This document shows, in pieces, positions 34,693 to 42,539 of a DNA stretch of 64,000 bases. Made by a program: the position numbers and the translations under genes. Origin of the DNA: Methanocella_A sp963769045 (lineage in GTDB: Archaea; Halobacteriota; Methanocellia; Methanocellales; Methanocellaceae); contig CAVYKK010000029.1 in assembly GCA_963769045.1 (NCBI GenBank), forward strand, positions 124,001 through 188,000, in the 5' to 3' direction. Every line of letters starts with the position of its first letter. Position 1 is the first letter of the stretch. A model generated the notes under the pieces. It worked only from the letters and a program-made list of their open reading frames with translations. It had not been told where the DNA came from and ran no database searches.

Positions 34693-36066
34693 TTACCTGC
34701 CCCCTACGACGCATCTGGCGATACGTATGTGCGGGCCCCCGTCACCGACGGGCACCATCTGGCCTTTTCCGCAGATGCCCACTCCGGTGAGGTCCTCGTC
34801 CTTGCCCACGCCGTCGATGAGCTTCAATATGTCCAGCGTCCGCCCGGAGAGGGAGACGTCGCGGAGCGGCTTCGTGATCTCGCCGTTCTCGATCAGGTAG
34901 GACTCCTGCGCGTTGAACTGGAAGAATCCCTGCGCAGTGTTTACCTGTCCGCCGCGTGTGCCCTTCGCATACACGCCGAGCTTGACGCCCTCGAGCAGCT
35001 CCTTGAAGTCCCGGTCGCCCTTCTCGAAGAACGTATTGCTCATACGCACCAGCGGGCGCCCGTGGTACGACTCGGCCCTCGCTCCGCCGTTGGGAGTCAT
35101 GCCGAGCTTCGCCGCGGTCTCCCGGCTCTGGATAAAATCGTTCAGTACTCCCTTCCGGATCAGCACCTTATTCCCCGCTTTCACGCCCTCGTTGTCGTAG
35201 ACCATGCTGCCGTTCATCTCCGGCACAGTGGCATCGTCCCGGATAGTCACCATATCGCTGCCGATCTGCTCGCCGATCCGGCCGGCGAAGAGGGAGTCCC
35301 CCGTAGAGACCAGATCGGCCTCTGATGCATGTCCGACCGCCTCATGGGCGAAGACGCCGGCAAGGTCCGGGTCCGCGATCACCGGCATGGGCCCGGAAGG
35401 AGGCGATTTGCCGCTCAGGAGCGCGATGAGCGAGGCGACCGCACTGTCGGCCATCTTTTCCTGGGCGTCGCCGTCCAGCGCCTCCAGGCCGCTGGTCTTG
35501 CCGATCCTGCGGCGGACCGACTGTGCCTGATCGTCCTTGCGCCCGGCCAGCTCGAGCTGCCAGAACACCCTCGGCGTACGGGCCACGACAGCGGCGCCCT
35601 CGGAAGAGTAGAACTCTTCGACCGTATACGTGTCTTTATAGGTGACCATATCGTTCGTGACGAACTCGTACTTTTTGACAGCGTCATGCGTGGCAGTGAT
35701 CATGTCAATCTTCTGGCCGATGGGCACGTCCATGAAATTGTCCTTCATGGGCACAGTCACATCGTCTACCGCAGGCTTTACCGGTGCAAGGCTCGACTTC
35801 TCCGTGACGTTTTCGCTGATGCCCCGGGCGATCCTGGCCGCCTTATCTGCCGTTTCAACCAGCGGCGCCTTCCTCGGTTCGGGCGTGCTGGCAAACCCCC
35901 AGGCACCGTTGAACAGCACCCGGACGCACGCTCCCGATTCGGTCCCGGCGACGGCCCTCGAGACCTCGCCATTCTTCAATTCGATGCTGGTCGTAGTGAC
36001 GTGCAGGATGCGCACGTCGTAATAGTCGGCCCGGCCGCCCAGTGCGTCGCTGACAGCGCGTAACAA
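34693..36066 (-). CDS. tldD: TldD metalloprotease subunit
   Basis: A 457-residue TldD with the zinc motif VFAHEAVGHASEADL (HExxxH) near residue 240, typical of the catalytic subunit, and the C-terminal KGTRGGQVNTAQGFFQFNA and GICGKGQ regions. With TldE it forms a protease that takes extended peptides. The start is a TTG at 36064-36066 preceded by GCGGTGATTTT, a good ribosome-binding sequence; no ATG is available nearby. Operon order tldD-tldE. Confidence 0.95.
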   Translation of the reverse strand: MLRAVSDALGGRADYYDVRILHVTTTSIELKNGEVSRAVAGTESGACVRVLFNGAWGFASTPEPRKAPLVETADKAARIARGISENVTEKSSLAPVKPAVDDVTVPMKDNFMDVPIGQKIDMITATHDAVKKYEFVTNDMVTYKDTYTVEEFYSSEGAAVVARTPRVFWQLELAGRKDDQAQSVRRRIGKTSGLEALDGDAQEKMADSAVASLIALLSGKSPPSGPMPVIADPDLAGVFAHEAVGHASEADLVSTGDSLFAGRIGEQIGSDMVTIRDDATVPEMNGSMVYDNEGVKAGNKVLIRKGVLNDFIQSRETAAKLGMTPNGGARAESYHGRPLVRMSNTFFEKGDRDFKELLEGVKLGVYAKGTRGGQVNTAQGFFQFNAQESYLIENGEITKPLRDVSLSGRTLDILKLIDGVGKDEDLTGVGICGKGQMVPVGDGGPHIRIARCVVGGR

Positions 36067-36174
36067 AAAATCACCGCATAGATATTATTGTGACAACTGC
36101 TTATAGCTATGCCACGAAGAAATGCGGCCAGTGCAGGCCGTTCAAGCCCGGCACCGGATTCAAGCCTTAGAAGG

Positions 36175-37083
36175 TCAGATGCGTTTCATGACCGAGTTGA
36201 GCCCTTTGTACATGGAGGCCTCGATCTTCTCCTTGGTCCTCACGCTCGCGTAGACGCAGCCGAGGCGCTCGACCTCTTCGCCGAACTCGACCATCGTGTA
36301 GCCGCCGATCTTACGGTACTTACGCGACTCGTCCGTGGTCAGTTGAAGGTAAAGCACATGTGCCTTGTGATGCACGAGCTGCTTGAGCATGTCCAGCGTG
36401 TTGACCGTGGCGATGACGTCCTCCGCATACACGCTGCGCCCGATCTCGGGGATGCCGTCGGTGATGATCACGACGATCTTCGCGCCGTTGCGCTTGTCCC
36501 ACCCGCTGTCGAGCATCTCCTTCAGCGCGAGGTCCAGTCGCGAGCCGCCGGAGCCGTTACTCGCGATCAGCTCCCGGTACATGTTAGTGGTCAGGTTGTA
36601 CGGGCCCTTCGCCTCAGAGCCGAACTTCCACATCGTGATCTCCGTATCCCTGCCCAGCCCTTCCATAAGCGAGATGCAGGCGACCTTGGCGTAGGTCTGG
36701 GGCGAGTCGGCCTCGGCGATCGTTTCCGACATGGTCTGGTTGCGCCACCAGGAGGTCATCGAGTTGGAATCGTCGTACAGGACGGCGAACCGGACCTTCT
36801 TGACGTCACGCCTCCGCTCCCTTGCTATCATCCCATCGAGGCTCTTGCCCTTGTTGCAGAACTCCGCGATCGACTTGTTGAAGTTGATGATGCCGGTGCC
36901 CTGGTACGAGTGGTAGACCATACGCGACATCGTCGGGGGTACGATGTTATAGAGCCTTAAAAAGTTGCGGCCGATGGACCGACATCCCGTAAGCAGGTCG
37001 TCGTAGGCGCGCACGTTGCACGGATCGTCCATACACGTGGCGCACGCTTTCCGTACACGGTTCTCGTCCGCGAATATCGCCAT
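36175..37083 (-). CDS. VWA-domain protein (MoxR partner)
   Basis: A 302-residue protein with a von Willebrand factor A domain whose metal site is visible: FAVLYDDSNSMTSWW (DxSxS MIDAS) near residue 100, the threonine region and VVIITDGIPEIG near 195. The N-terminal 80 residues contain four cysteines (CATCMDDPCN, GC). VWA proteins coupled to MoxR-type AAA ATPases form chaperone or chelatase-like complexes that act on large assemblies. The moxR-type gene lies directly upstream on the same strand, separated by a family A repeat. Confidence 0.9.
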   Translation of the reverse strand: MAIFADENRVRKACATCMDDPCNVRAYDDLLTGCRSIGRNFLRLYNIVPPTMSRMVYHSYQGTGIINFNKSIAEFCNKGKSLDGMIARERRRDVKKVRFAVLYDDSNSMTSWWRNQTMSETIAEADSPQTYAKVACISLMEGLGRDTEITMWKFGSEAKGPYNLTTNMYRELIASNGSGGSRLDLALKEMLDSGWDKRNGAKIVVIITDGIPEIGRSVYAEDVIATVNTLDMLKQLVHHKAHVLYLQLTTDESRKYRKIGGYTMVEFGEEVERLGCVYASVRTKEKIEASMYKGLNSVMKRI

Positions 37084-37097
37084 GCCTCACGCCCCCC

Positions 37098-37428
37098 TTT
37101 GAGGCCACAGAGGTATCAAGAGGTCAGAGAGCATCACCTTTTGAGGTCAGGTAACAAGAGGTCACAGAGTTTCACCTTTTGAGGTCTAGAGGTAACAAGA
37201 GGTCACAGAGTTTCACCACGGAGGTCACAGAGGTCACAGAGGACGCACAGAGGATTTTAAAGAGAAAGGCTATGTGACGAACCCTGTTATTAAAAAGTCC
37301 TCTGTGCATACCTCTGTGACCTCTGTGACCTCTGTGGTGAAACTCTGCGACCTCTAGAAACCTCTGTAACCTCAAAATCGGTGCCCTCGTGAAACCTCTG
37401 CGACCTCTAGAAACCTTGGTGACCTCTA
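37098..37428. repeat. Family A fold-back repeat (A6), the largest
   Basis: The left arm (37098-37256) contains AGGTCACAGAGTTTCACC three times, and the right arm (37306-37428) contains CCTCTGTGACCTCTGTGACC and GAAACTCTGCGACCTCTAGA. The loop is AT-rich (37257-37305). The right arm ends in the stop codon of the MoxR gene (37426-37428). Confidence 0.8.
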
Positions 37429-38304
37429 AAGCCGGCTGCCGATCTTGAGCGCCAGCTCATTGACGGTCTGTAACGAGACGTAGTCGGTCTCGTCGGCGAT
37501 GATCACGCCCTGGTGCATTGCCGCATCTGTGAAGGCAGTCTTGCCGTCCAGGCCTTCGTCGATAGAGATGTCACAGTACCTGGCCATCTTGATTACGCCG
37601 TCAGTGGACAGTCCCTGGGGCAGCGACTTTTCCTCCTGCCACAGGCGCCGGGTCTCTTCGGCGAAGTCCAGGATGGCGTTCGCGATCTCGGGCTTCAGCC
37701 TCGGCGTGTACTCCTTAATGACCTTCTCCTCTGTGTACCGGCTGGTGTAGCCGATGAAGATGGGGATGAACCGCCGCTTGAGGGCCGCGCTCATCTTGAA
37801 TGTGCCCTCGTCGCCGAGGTTCGCCGTCACCAGGAGCACCCAGTTGTTCGGCCGCTTGAGCACGATCTCGCGGTGCTCGAGGGGCAGCTCGCCCGTCGAC
37901 AGGAGCATGAACAGGCCCGAGTAAGCCGTCGTCGGGGCGCGGGTGAACTCGTCGATGAGCAGGTTCTTGTTCTCCTGCAGGGCCCGGGTGATGACGCCGT
38001 CCTTGTAGATGAACTGCTTCGAGAGTTCGGGGTTGCCTGACATGGACAGCGGGTGGAAGCCGCCGATGGTGTGGTACTCCGTCATGCCTTCCGTCGCCTC
38101 GATGCGGTAGTAGTTGTCGCCTTTCGAGACGTACCGCAGGATGTGCTCGGCGATAGTGGTCTTGCCGTTGCCTGGCGGCCCGTAGAGCATGATCGGGTAG
38201 CCGAGGTTGATGTACATTAGCGCCCGGATGATCGCCTCATCCTGGCCCTTAATCTGGCACGTTTCGATAACCTTTATGATATCGTCGCGCTTGAGCAGTA
38301 CCAT
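37426..38304 (-). CDS. MoxR-family AAA+ ATPase
   Basis: A 292-residue AAA+ ATPase with Walker A PIMLYGPPGNGKTTIAEHIL, Walker B NKNLLIDEFTRAP, sensor 1 WVLLVTANLG and the arginine finger region KRRFIPIFIG. MoxR ATPases act as chaperones that, with VWA partners, assemble or activate enzyme complexes by metal insertion or remodelling. The neighbouring VWA protein and the membrane protein encoded immediately upstream (10 bases) are likely partners. Confidence 0.95.
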   Translation of the reverse strand: MVLLKRDDIIKVIETCQIKGQDEAIIRALMYINLGYPIMLYGPPGNGKTTIAEHILRYVSKGDNYYRIEATEGMTEYHTIGGFHPLSMSGNPELSKQFIYKDGVITRALQENKNLLIDEFTRAPTTAYSGLFMLLSTGELPLEHREIVLKRPNNWVLLVTANLGDEGTFKMSAALKRRFIPIFIGYTSRYTEEKVIKEYTPRLKPEIANAILDFAEETRRLWQEEKSLPQGLSTDGVIKMARYCDISIDEGLDGKTAFTDAAMHQGVIIADETDYVSLQTVNELALKIGSRL

Positions 38305-38314
38305 ATTACCTTCC

Positions 38315-39362
38315 TCAATACCTGTTCTTGAATTCCTGATCGATGACCTTGATGAGGCGTTCCGCCTCTGCTTTGGAGCCTTCTGTGTGCCGGGCCGCCA
38401 GCGTCAGGTACTCCTGCTTGAACCTCGCGATAGTCGAGGCCGCCCGCAGCCGGTCTACCTTGTCCATGTACTGGTGGAAGACCTGCATCTCCTCGACCAG
38501 GCCCTTGTACGCGTCGATGCGGGGCTCGATCTCCTTCACGATCGCCTCTACGGGATGGGAAGAAATGTAGTCGATCTCCTTGTGGTTTTTCACGATGCGC
38601 CGGATGTTGAACGTATGCAGCGCCAGGTCGTGGACAACGAACATGAGAGATACGACGATCACGGTCAGCAGGATGAAGAACCAGAGCGAGATGACCACGA
38701 ACCCGAGAATGTCGCCGCTGTTTGCAGTGATGCTGGTCATCACGTCGGAGCCGATCGCCTGCTTGCCCTCGCCGAACACCGCGACCGCGGCCGTGCAGAC
38801 GTAGATGAGGTACGAGATGAGCGACGCGCTGACCGCCGCCCAGATGCGCTCCCTCATGGTCGTATCCTCGTAGATGATGCGCCGGAACAGCAACACCCAG
38901 ATAATCGGGATCAGCGCCCAGACCACACAGCCGAGCAGGAACATGTCGAAACGCCCGCTGCTCATGTATTTCAGGATATCAGGCGCCATGACCACGAAGC
39001 CGGTCCCCGCCATTATGAGGCCATACTTCTCCCCGTCCATGTATGTGACCAGCATGGCCCCTGCCAGCGCTATTGAGAGTATCAGCAGCGGGAAAAACTG
39101 CGTGTACGGGTACAGGATAGCGATACTGGGATCCTGGCCGGACGCTGAGCTGGCCGGACGTGTTCATGTCCTGGATAACGTTGTATCCCATACCCACCAG
39201 TATGAAAAGGACGACGCCCAGGAAAATGTACAGAGACGTTTTCACGCCGTTGTTCTTTATCTCCCTGACTTTAGGGATGACAAGTACAATGATTACCGAT
39301 AATAATAATACGAGAATAACCTCGATTACCCGCAATATCGTTATTCCGTTATCCACTTGCAT
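38315..39362 (-). CDS. Multi-span membrane protein of the MoxR/VWA cluster, frame broken by a 16-bp duplication
   Basis: Two overlapping frames join into one protein of about 344 residues. The N-terminal part (from ATG 39362) has spans VIEVILVLLLSVIIVLVI and TSLYIFLGVVLFILVGMGY, and the C-terminal part has four or five more and a cytoplasmic coiled-coil-like tail. On the minus strand TCCGGCCAG occurs at 39158-39150 and again at 39142-39134, 16 bases apart; removing one copy of the 16-base unit rejoins the frames as NTSGQDPSIAILYPYTQFF. So a tandem duplication broke the gene. It precedes moxR by 10 bases. Confidence 0.75.
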
Positions 39363-39607
39363 ACGCTCACCGATACTGTCTGTATGCCCTAATATGTAAA
39401 CGTCATATATTCAGTCACTAACCTTAAATAAACTTTCGTATAGATCGGGAGAAAATTTGGCGATTGTAATTACATTTTTGTCACAATCTTGCCGATGCTA
39501 TTGGAAAAATTCTTTCCATAATGGTCACAATATTTTCGATTAATAGCGGTGTTTGAGAAAATAATGTTCCCGGAGGCCAAAAGCACGGAACACAACTACA
39601 TTTTTGG

Positions 39608-40705
39608 TCATTTAGGAGGGGACAGGCGTAAAATCGTGGATTTGATCTCGTTCACGGGTGCGTCCGTCTTGAAGCCAGTGCCTGAGTAGTGGGTCCGTGA
39701 CGCACGGAAACCCTGTGCCCGCAGCGCGTCGATCAGCACGCCGATGGTCGTCGGCGTCGCCTTCAGGTCCCGGCAGAGAATGTGATGATCATAGTACATC
39801 GGCACGTCGATCTCGTCGCGGATGATCCGCAACATCCGCAGCGCCCGCTCCTTTTTCCCGAAGGGGCCTGTCTCGATCGTTTCGATCACGCTGTCCACGA
39901 AACCGTCGTCCTTCGTATCGCCCAGCCACATGGGGCCGCCGATCTGGGCTTTACCGCCGCAGACGGGACATCTTTCCGGGGCGTTGACGGTGAGGCCGTT
40001 CAGGAAGCTGTGGCTGTGGCATTTGAAGCAGTGGACCAGAAAGCCCATCTGATCTACCATCCGGTCAGCAAAGATCACTCCGTGCTGCACCTCGAGGTAC
40101 AGGCGCACATAGTGCTCGGTGGCATGGCATAACAGCGGCCGTACGGCCTTATCGTACTTCGCCTGCTCTCTCACCACCTTCCCCAGCAGGATTCTCAGCC
40201 CGACCTCGTGATAGTATTCGGTTTTGACAGGCCGGGCGGCATAACGCCTCATGCCCGCGTGCAGGTGGGCGCCGCAAAGCGGGGCCGTATCCGTTGCAGT
40301 AACGGCCATGGCCACTTTTGCCGCCCGGCACGTGGAGTCGATATAAGGCGCCGGCGTCCCGAACGGGTCGAGGTCGACGTAATCGAACTGCGTGCAGGAC
40401 AACAGCGTATTCGCCCCGCGATTCGACACGTTCACAGCTACGTCATTCAAAACCGCGTTCTGTTGAAGTAACTGGAAAGCGCCCGCGTCCCAGTCATTCA
40501 CCGTGACATCCAGTTCCCGGGGCACCTCTTTCTTCACCCGGATGCCCCTGATACCCGACGCGGCCATAGCATCCACGTACGTTTTCACCGCCGGCATGCT
40601 GGCGACACAGGCCACGCTGATATCGCGGTTCATCTCCATGCGGGGGTTGTAGAACACGCCCTCGCCCATCTCGATAGTGACCTGGCCTTCCTTAATCTGC
40701 GGCAT
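39608..40705 (-). CDS. trm1: tRNA (guanine(26)-N2)-dimethyltransferase Trm1
   Basis: Trm1 dimethylates guanine 26 of tRNAs with S-adenosylmethionine. The 365-residue protein shows VTIEMGEGVFYNPRMEMNRD at the N-terminus, GIRGIRVKKEVP, the catalytic-type FDYVDLDPFGTPAPYIDS, AVTATDTAPLCGAH and a zinc-binding C-terminal half (HCFKCHSHSF...CPVCGG). The length fits archaeal Trm1. The 243 bases upstream of the next gene hold only its promoter. Confidence 0.95.
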   Translation of the reverse strand: MPQIKEGQVTIEMGEGVFYNPRMEMNRDISVACVASMPAVKTYVDAMAASGIRGIRVKKEVPRELDVTVNDWDAGAFQLLQQNAVLNDVAVNVSNRGANTLLSCTQFDYVDLDPFGTPAPYIDSTCRAAKVAMAVTATDTAPLCGAHLHAGMRRYAARPVKTEYYHEVGLRILLGKVVREQAKYDKAVRPLLCHATEHYVRLYLEVQHGVIFADRMVDQMGFLVHCFKCHSHSFLNGLTVNAPERCPVCGGKAQIGGPMWLGDTKDDGFVDSVIETIETGPFGKKERALRMLRIIRDEIDVPMYYDHHILCRDLKATPTTIGVLIDALRAQGFRASRTHYSGTGFKTDAPVNEIKSTILRLSPPK

Positions 40706-40837
40706 CAGAGGCTAAGATGCTTATTTTTCATAATAAGGTTTTGCAATCGACCGAAATAGTCCTCCGAGAAATATTGTATACGTTGAGCCAGCACCAGACG
40801 CCAGGCTCTGGCACGGATTTCGGTTGTCCGTTACCTG

Positions 40838-40993
40838 TCATGCGCGCCCGCGCGAGCGCCCGCCCGGCTGGCGACGATGGACGCCGGTTTCCTTGTTCAT
40901 CGCAATGATCTGGCCGGGCAACATCTTCCTGCCGAACATATTCTTCGTAACGATACCGACCTGGTCGTCTTTCACAAGCCTGAACCCAAACAT
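40838..40993 (-). CDS. Possible flotillin/SPFH N-terminal fragment (51 aa)
   Basis: A 51-residue frame from ATG 40993 (GAAGGT about seven bases before it) to TGA 40838. Residues 5-40 (RLVKDDQVGIVTKNMFGRKM and LPGQIIAMNKETG) resemble the start of SPFH/flotillin-type proteins, where xVGIVxKxxGxxxLPPGxxIAxNxExG is common. The frame then runs into a family C repeat coding for GGRSRGRA and stops, so this looks like a gene truncated by the repeat. The resemblance is short and uncertain. Confidence 0.35.
   Translation of the reverse strand: MFGFRLVKDDQVGIVTKNMFGRKMLPGQIIAMNKETGVHRRQPGGRSRGRA
40839..40872. repeat. Family C GC-rich dispersed repeat
   Basis: CATGCGCGCCCGCGCGAGCG and the following CCCGCCCGGC, overlapping the 3' end of the SPFH-like fragment and providing its last codons and stop. 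Confidence 0.45.
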
Positions 40994-41207
40994 ATGCATA
41001 CCTTCTTTTTGCGGACCGTACGTACCGCCGATCGATGCCGCAGCATGGTGTCAGATCCCTTTCGTCACCTGACAATAACAATAACATATGCTGACTACAA
41101 CTGTGTATAAATTATTAATGTCTGAATCTTATAATCGATGGACAGGGTACAGAGAAACCTGTATCGAAAGAAAAAGAAAGAGAGTGCCCGGAAGGGCACT
41201 GTTATAC

Positions 41208-41780
41208 TTATACGAGTAACATGACCGCGTCGATTGCGGGCGGTGTGGTCACCGAGACTGCCATGATTGCGCCGGTTGCCGGCTTAATCTCAAAGGTGAT
41301 CCTCTCGTTAGGCCCGATCTGGAGCGAGCTGTTCACCGGGATGTTCAACTGGACCTTCTCGAACTTCTCCAGCAGGTCGTTCTGGTTAATCCTCTGGACC
41401 CACAGGACCTGGTCTGCCTGGAGACCGTCGAACATCGATGCGTTGTATGCGCTCGACGTCCTGGCGGACACAATCAGCTTCTGAATGTCGACCGGGTTGT
41501 TGCCCGCAGTCAGCGACAGGGTTATGTTAACGCCCGTGAGCTGCTGGCCGGTCGTGTCACCGGCGCCGACGAGGTCGCCAGCGAGCTGGATAGACGAGGT
41601 CGCCTGGTCTACGCCAGTGTGCACGACTTCCTTGCTCTTCTGCGAGGTGAAGAACCCCGCGCCAAGCATGACGTATGAGAATACTGCTGCAACTACCACG
41701 AAAGCGATGAGCACTATCGCAGCCTCAAGACCTGTGAATGCTGCATCATTCTCAATAAATTTGGCATTTTTTGATTTCAT
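41208..41780 (-). CDS. Archaellin (archaeal flagellin)
   Basis: A 190-residue archaellin with a class III (type IV pilin-like) signal: a short charged leader and then FTGLEAAIVLIAFVVVAAVF, the conserved hydrophobic assembly helix, cleaved before the FTGLE segment by a prepilin peptidase. The rest is a beta-rich domain with potential N-glycosylation sequons (NIT, NAS, NSS). Archaellins polymerise into the rotating archaellum. Only this structural gene is present here; the motor and export genes (flaHIJ) lie elsewhere. The upstream 41781-42041 stretch holds its promoter and no other gene. Confidence 0.92.
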   Translation of the reverse strand: MKSKNAKFIENDAAFTGLEAAIVLIAFVVVAAVFSYVMLGAGFFTSQKSKEVVHTGVDQATSSIQLAGDLVGAGDTTGQQLTGVNITLSLTAGNNPVDIQKLIVSARTSSAYNASMFDGLQADQVLWVQRINQNDLLEKFEKVQLNIPVNSSLQIGPNERITFEIKPATGAIMAVSVTTPPAIDAVMLLV

Positions 41781-42041
41781 TCCAATTACCTTGCCATATA
41801 ATTGTACCGCCTACACGTTATAGGTTACCCTCGTAATCGCTCATGCTGCCGTGCCGTTGTCTACACATTCATGGCGCCTTCGCGACTGACGACCTTACGC
41901 ATGGGACCCCGGGGGTGGACGACAAATCCGGTTAGCGGAAAACAAAAAGATAAATTGATAAAAAAAGTGCAGGTCAGGTACCTGAAATGGTGCCAGGCCA
42001 TCGTTGGTCAGGATAAAATGGTGGCGTAAGGACCAAAAGGG

Positions 42042-42509
42042 TCACATAGCCACGCCTTTTTCACCGGAAACTTCCGCCAGCACGTGCTTCAGGTCTATCA
42101 GGATAAGCAGGTGGTCCTTAAGCTTACACACGCCCAGGATGTAGTTCTGCTCCTGGCCTGCCGCCAGCAGGCCCGAGAACGACTCGATCTGGCTGCCGTT
42201 GATATACTTGACCTCGGTGACGCTGTCTACCATCATGCCCACCGTGCTGCGATCGACTTCAACGATCACAATACGCGAGTTGCCATCCTTATCCCTGTCC
42301 GGCATGTTCAGCCGCCGGCGCAGATTGACTACCGTGGTCACCTGGCCCCGAAGATTGATCACGCCGTGCACGTAGTCCGGTGCCTGGGGAATGCTCGTGA
42401 TATCGCCGGCCCGAATAATCTCCCGGATCTGGGCGATATCGGCGCCATACTCCTCGTTCCCCAGCCGGAACACCACGAGCTGCATGTCCCTTGTTACGTT
42501 GTCTGCCAT
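42042..42509 (-). CDS. cheW: Chemotaxis coupling protein CheW
   Basis: CheW links chemoreceptors to the CheA kinase. The 155-residue protein spans the typical double-SH3 fold: VVFRLGNEEYGADIAQIREI, PDYVHGVINLRGQVTTVVNL, VGMMVDSVTEVKYI and ILIDLKHVL at the end. ATG 42509 is chosen because GGTGATT lies four bases before it; a GTG at 42518 would be an alternative. It lies 30 bases downstream of the receptor gene on the same strand, forming an operon. Confidence 0.95.
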   Translation of the reverse strand: MADNVTRDMQLVVFRLGNEEYGADIAQIREIIRAGDITSIPQAPDYVHGVINLRGQVTTVVNLRRRLNMPDRDKDGNSRIVIVEVDRSTVGMMVDSVTEVKYINGSQIESFSGLLAAGQEQNYILGVCKLKDHLLILIDLKHVLAEVSGEKGVAM

Positions 42510-42539
42510 TCTAATCACCCAAAAAGGGAAGGCGGAGGA

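Noticed and set aside
40728..41087. 119-codon minus-strand frame
   Set aside because: Arginine-rich translation without family character; a different frame of the same DNA carries the better supported SPFH-like ORF.
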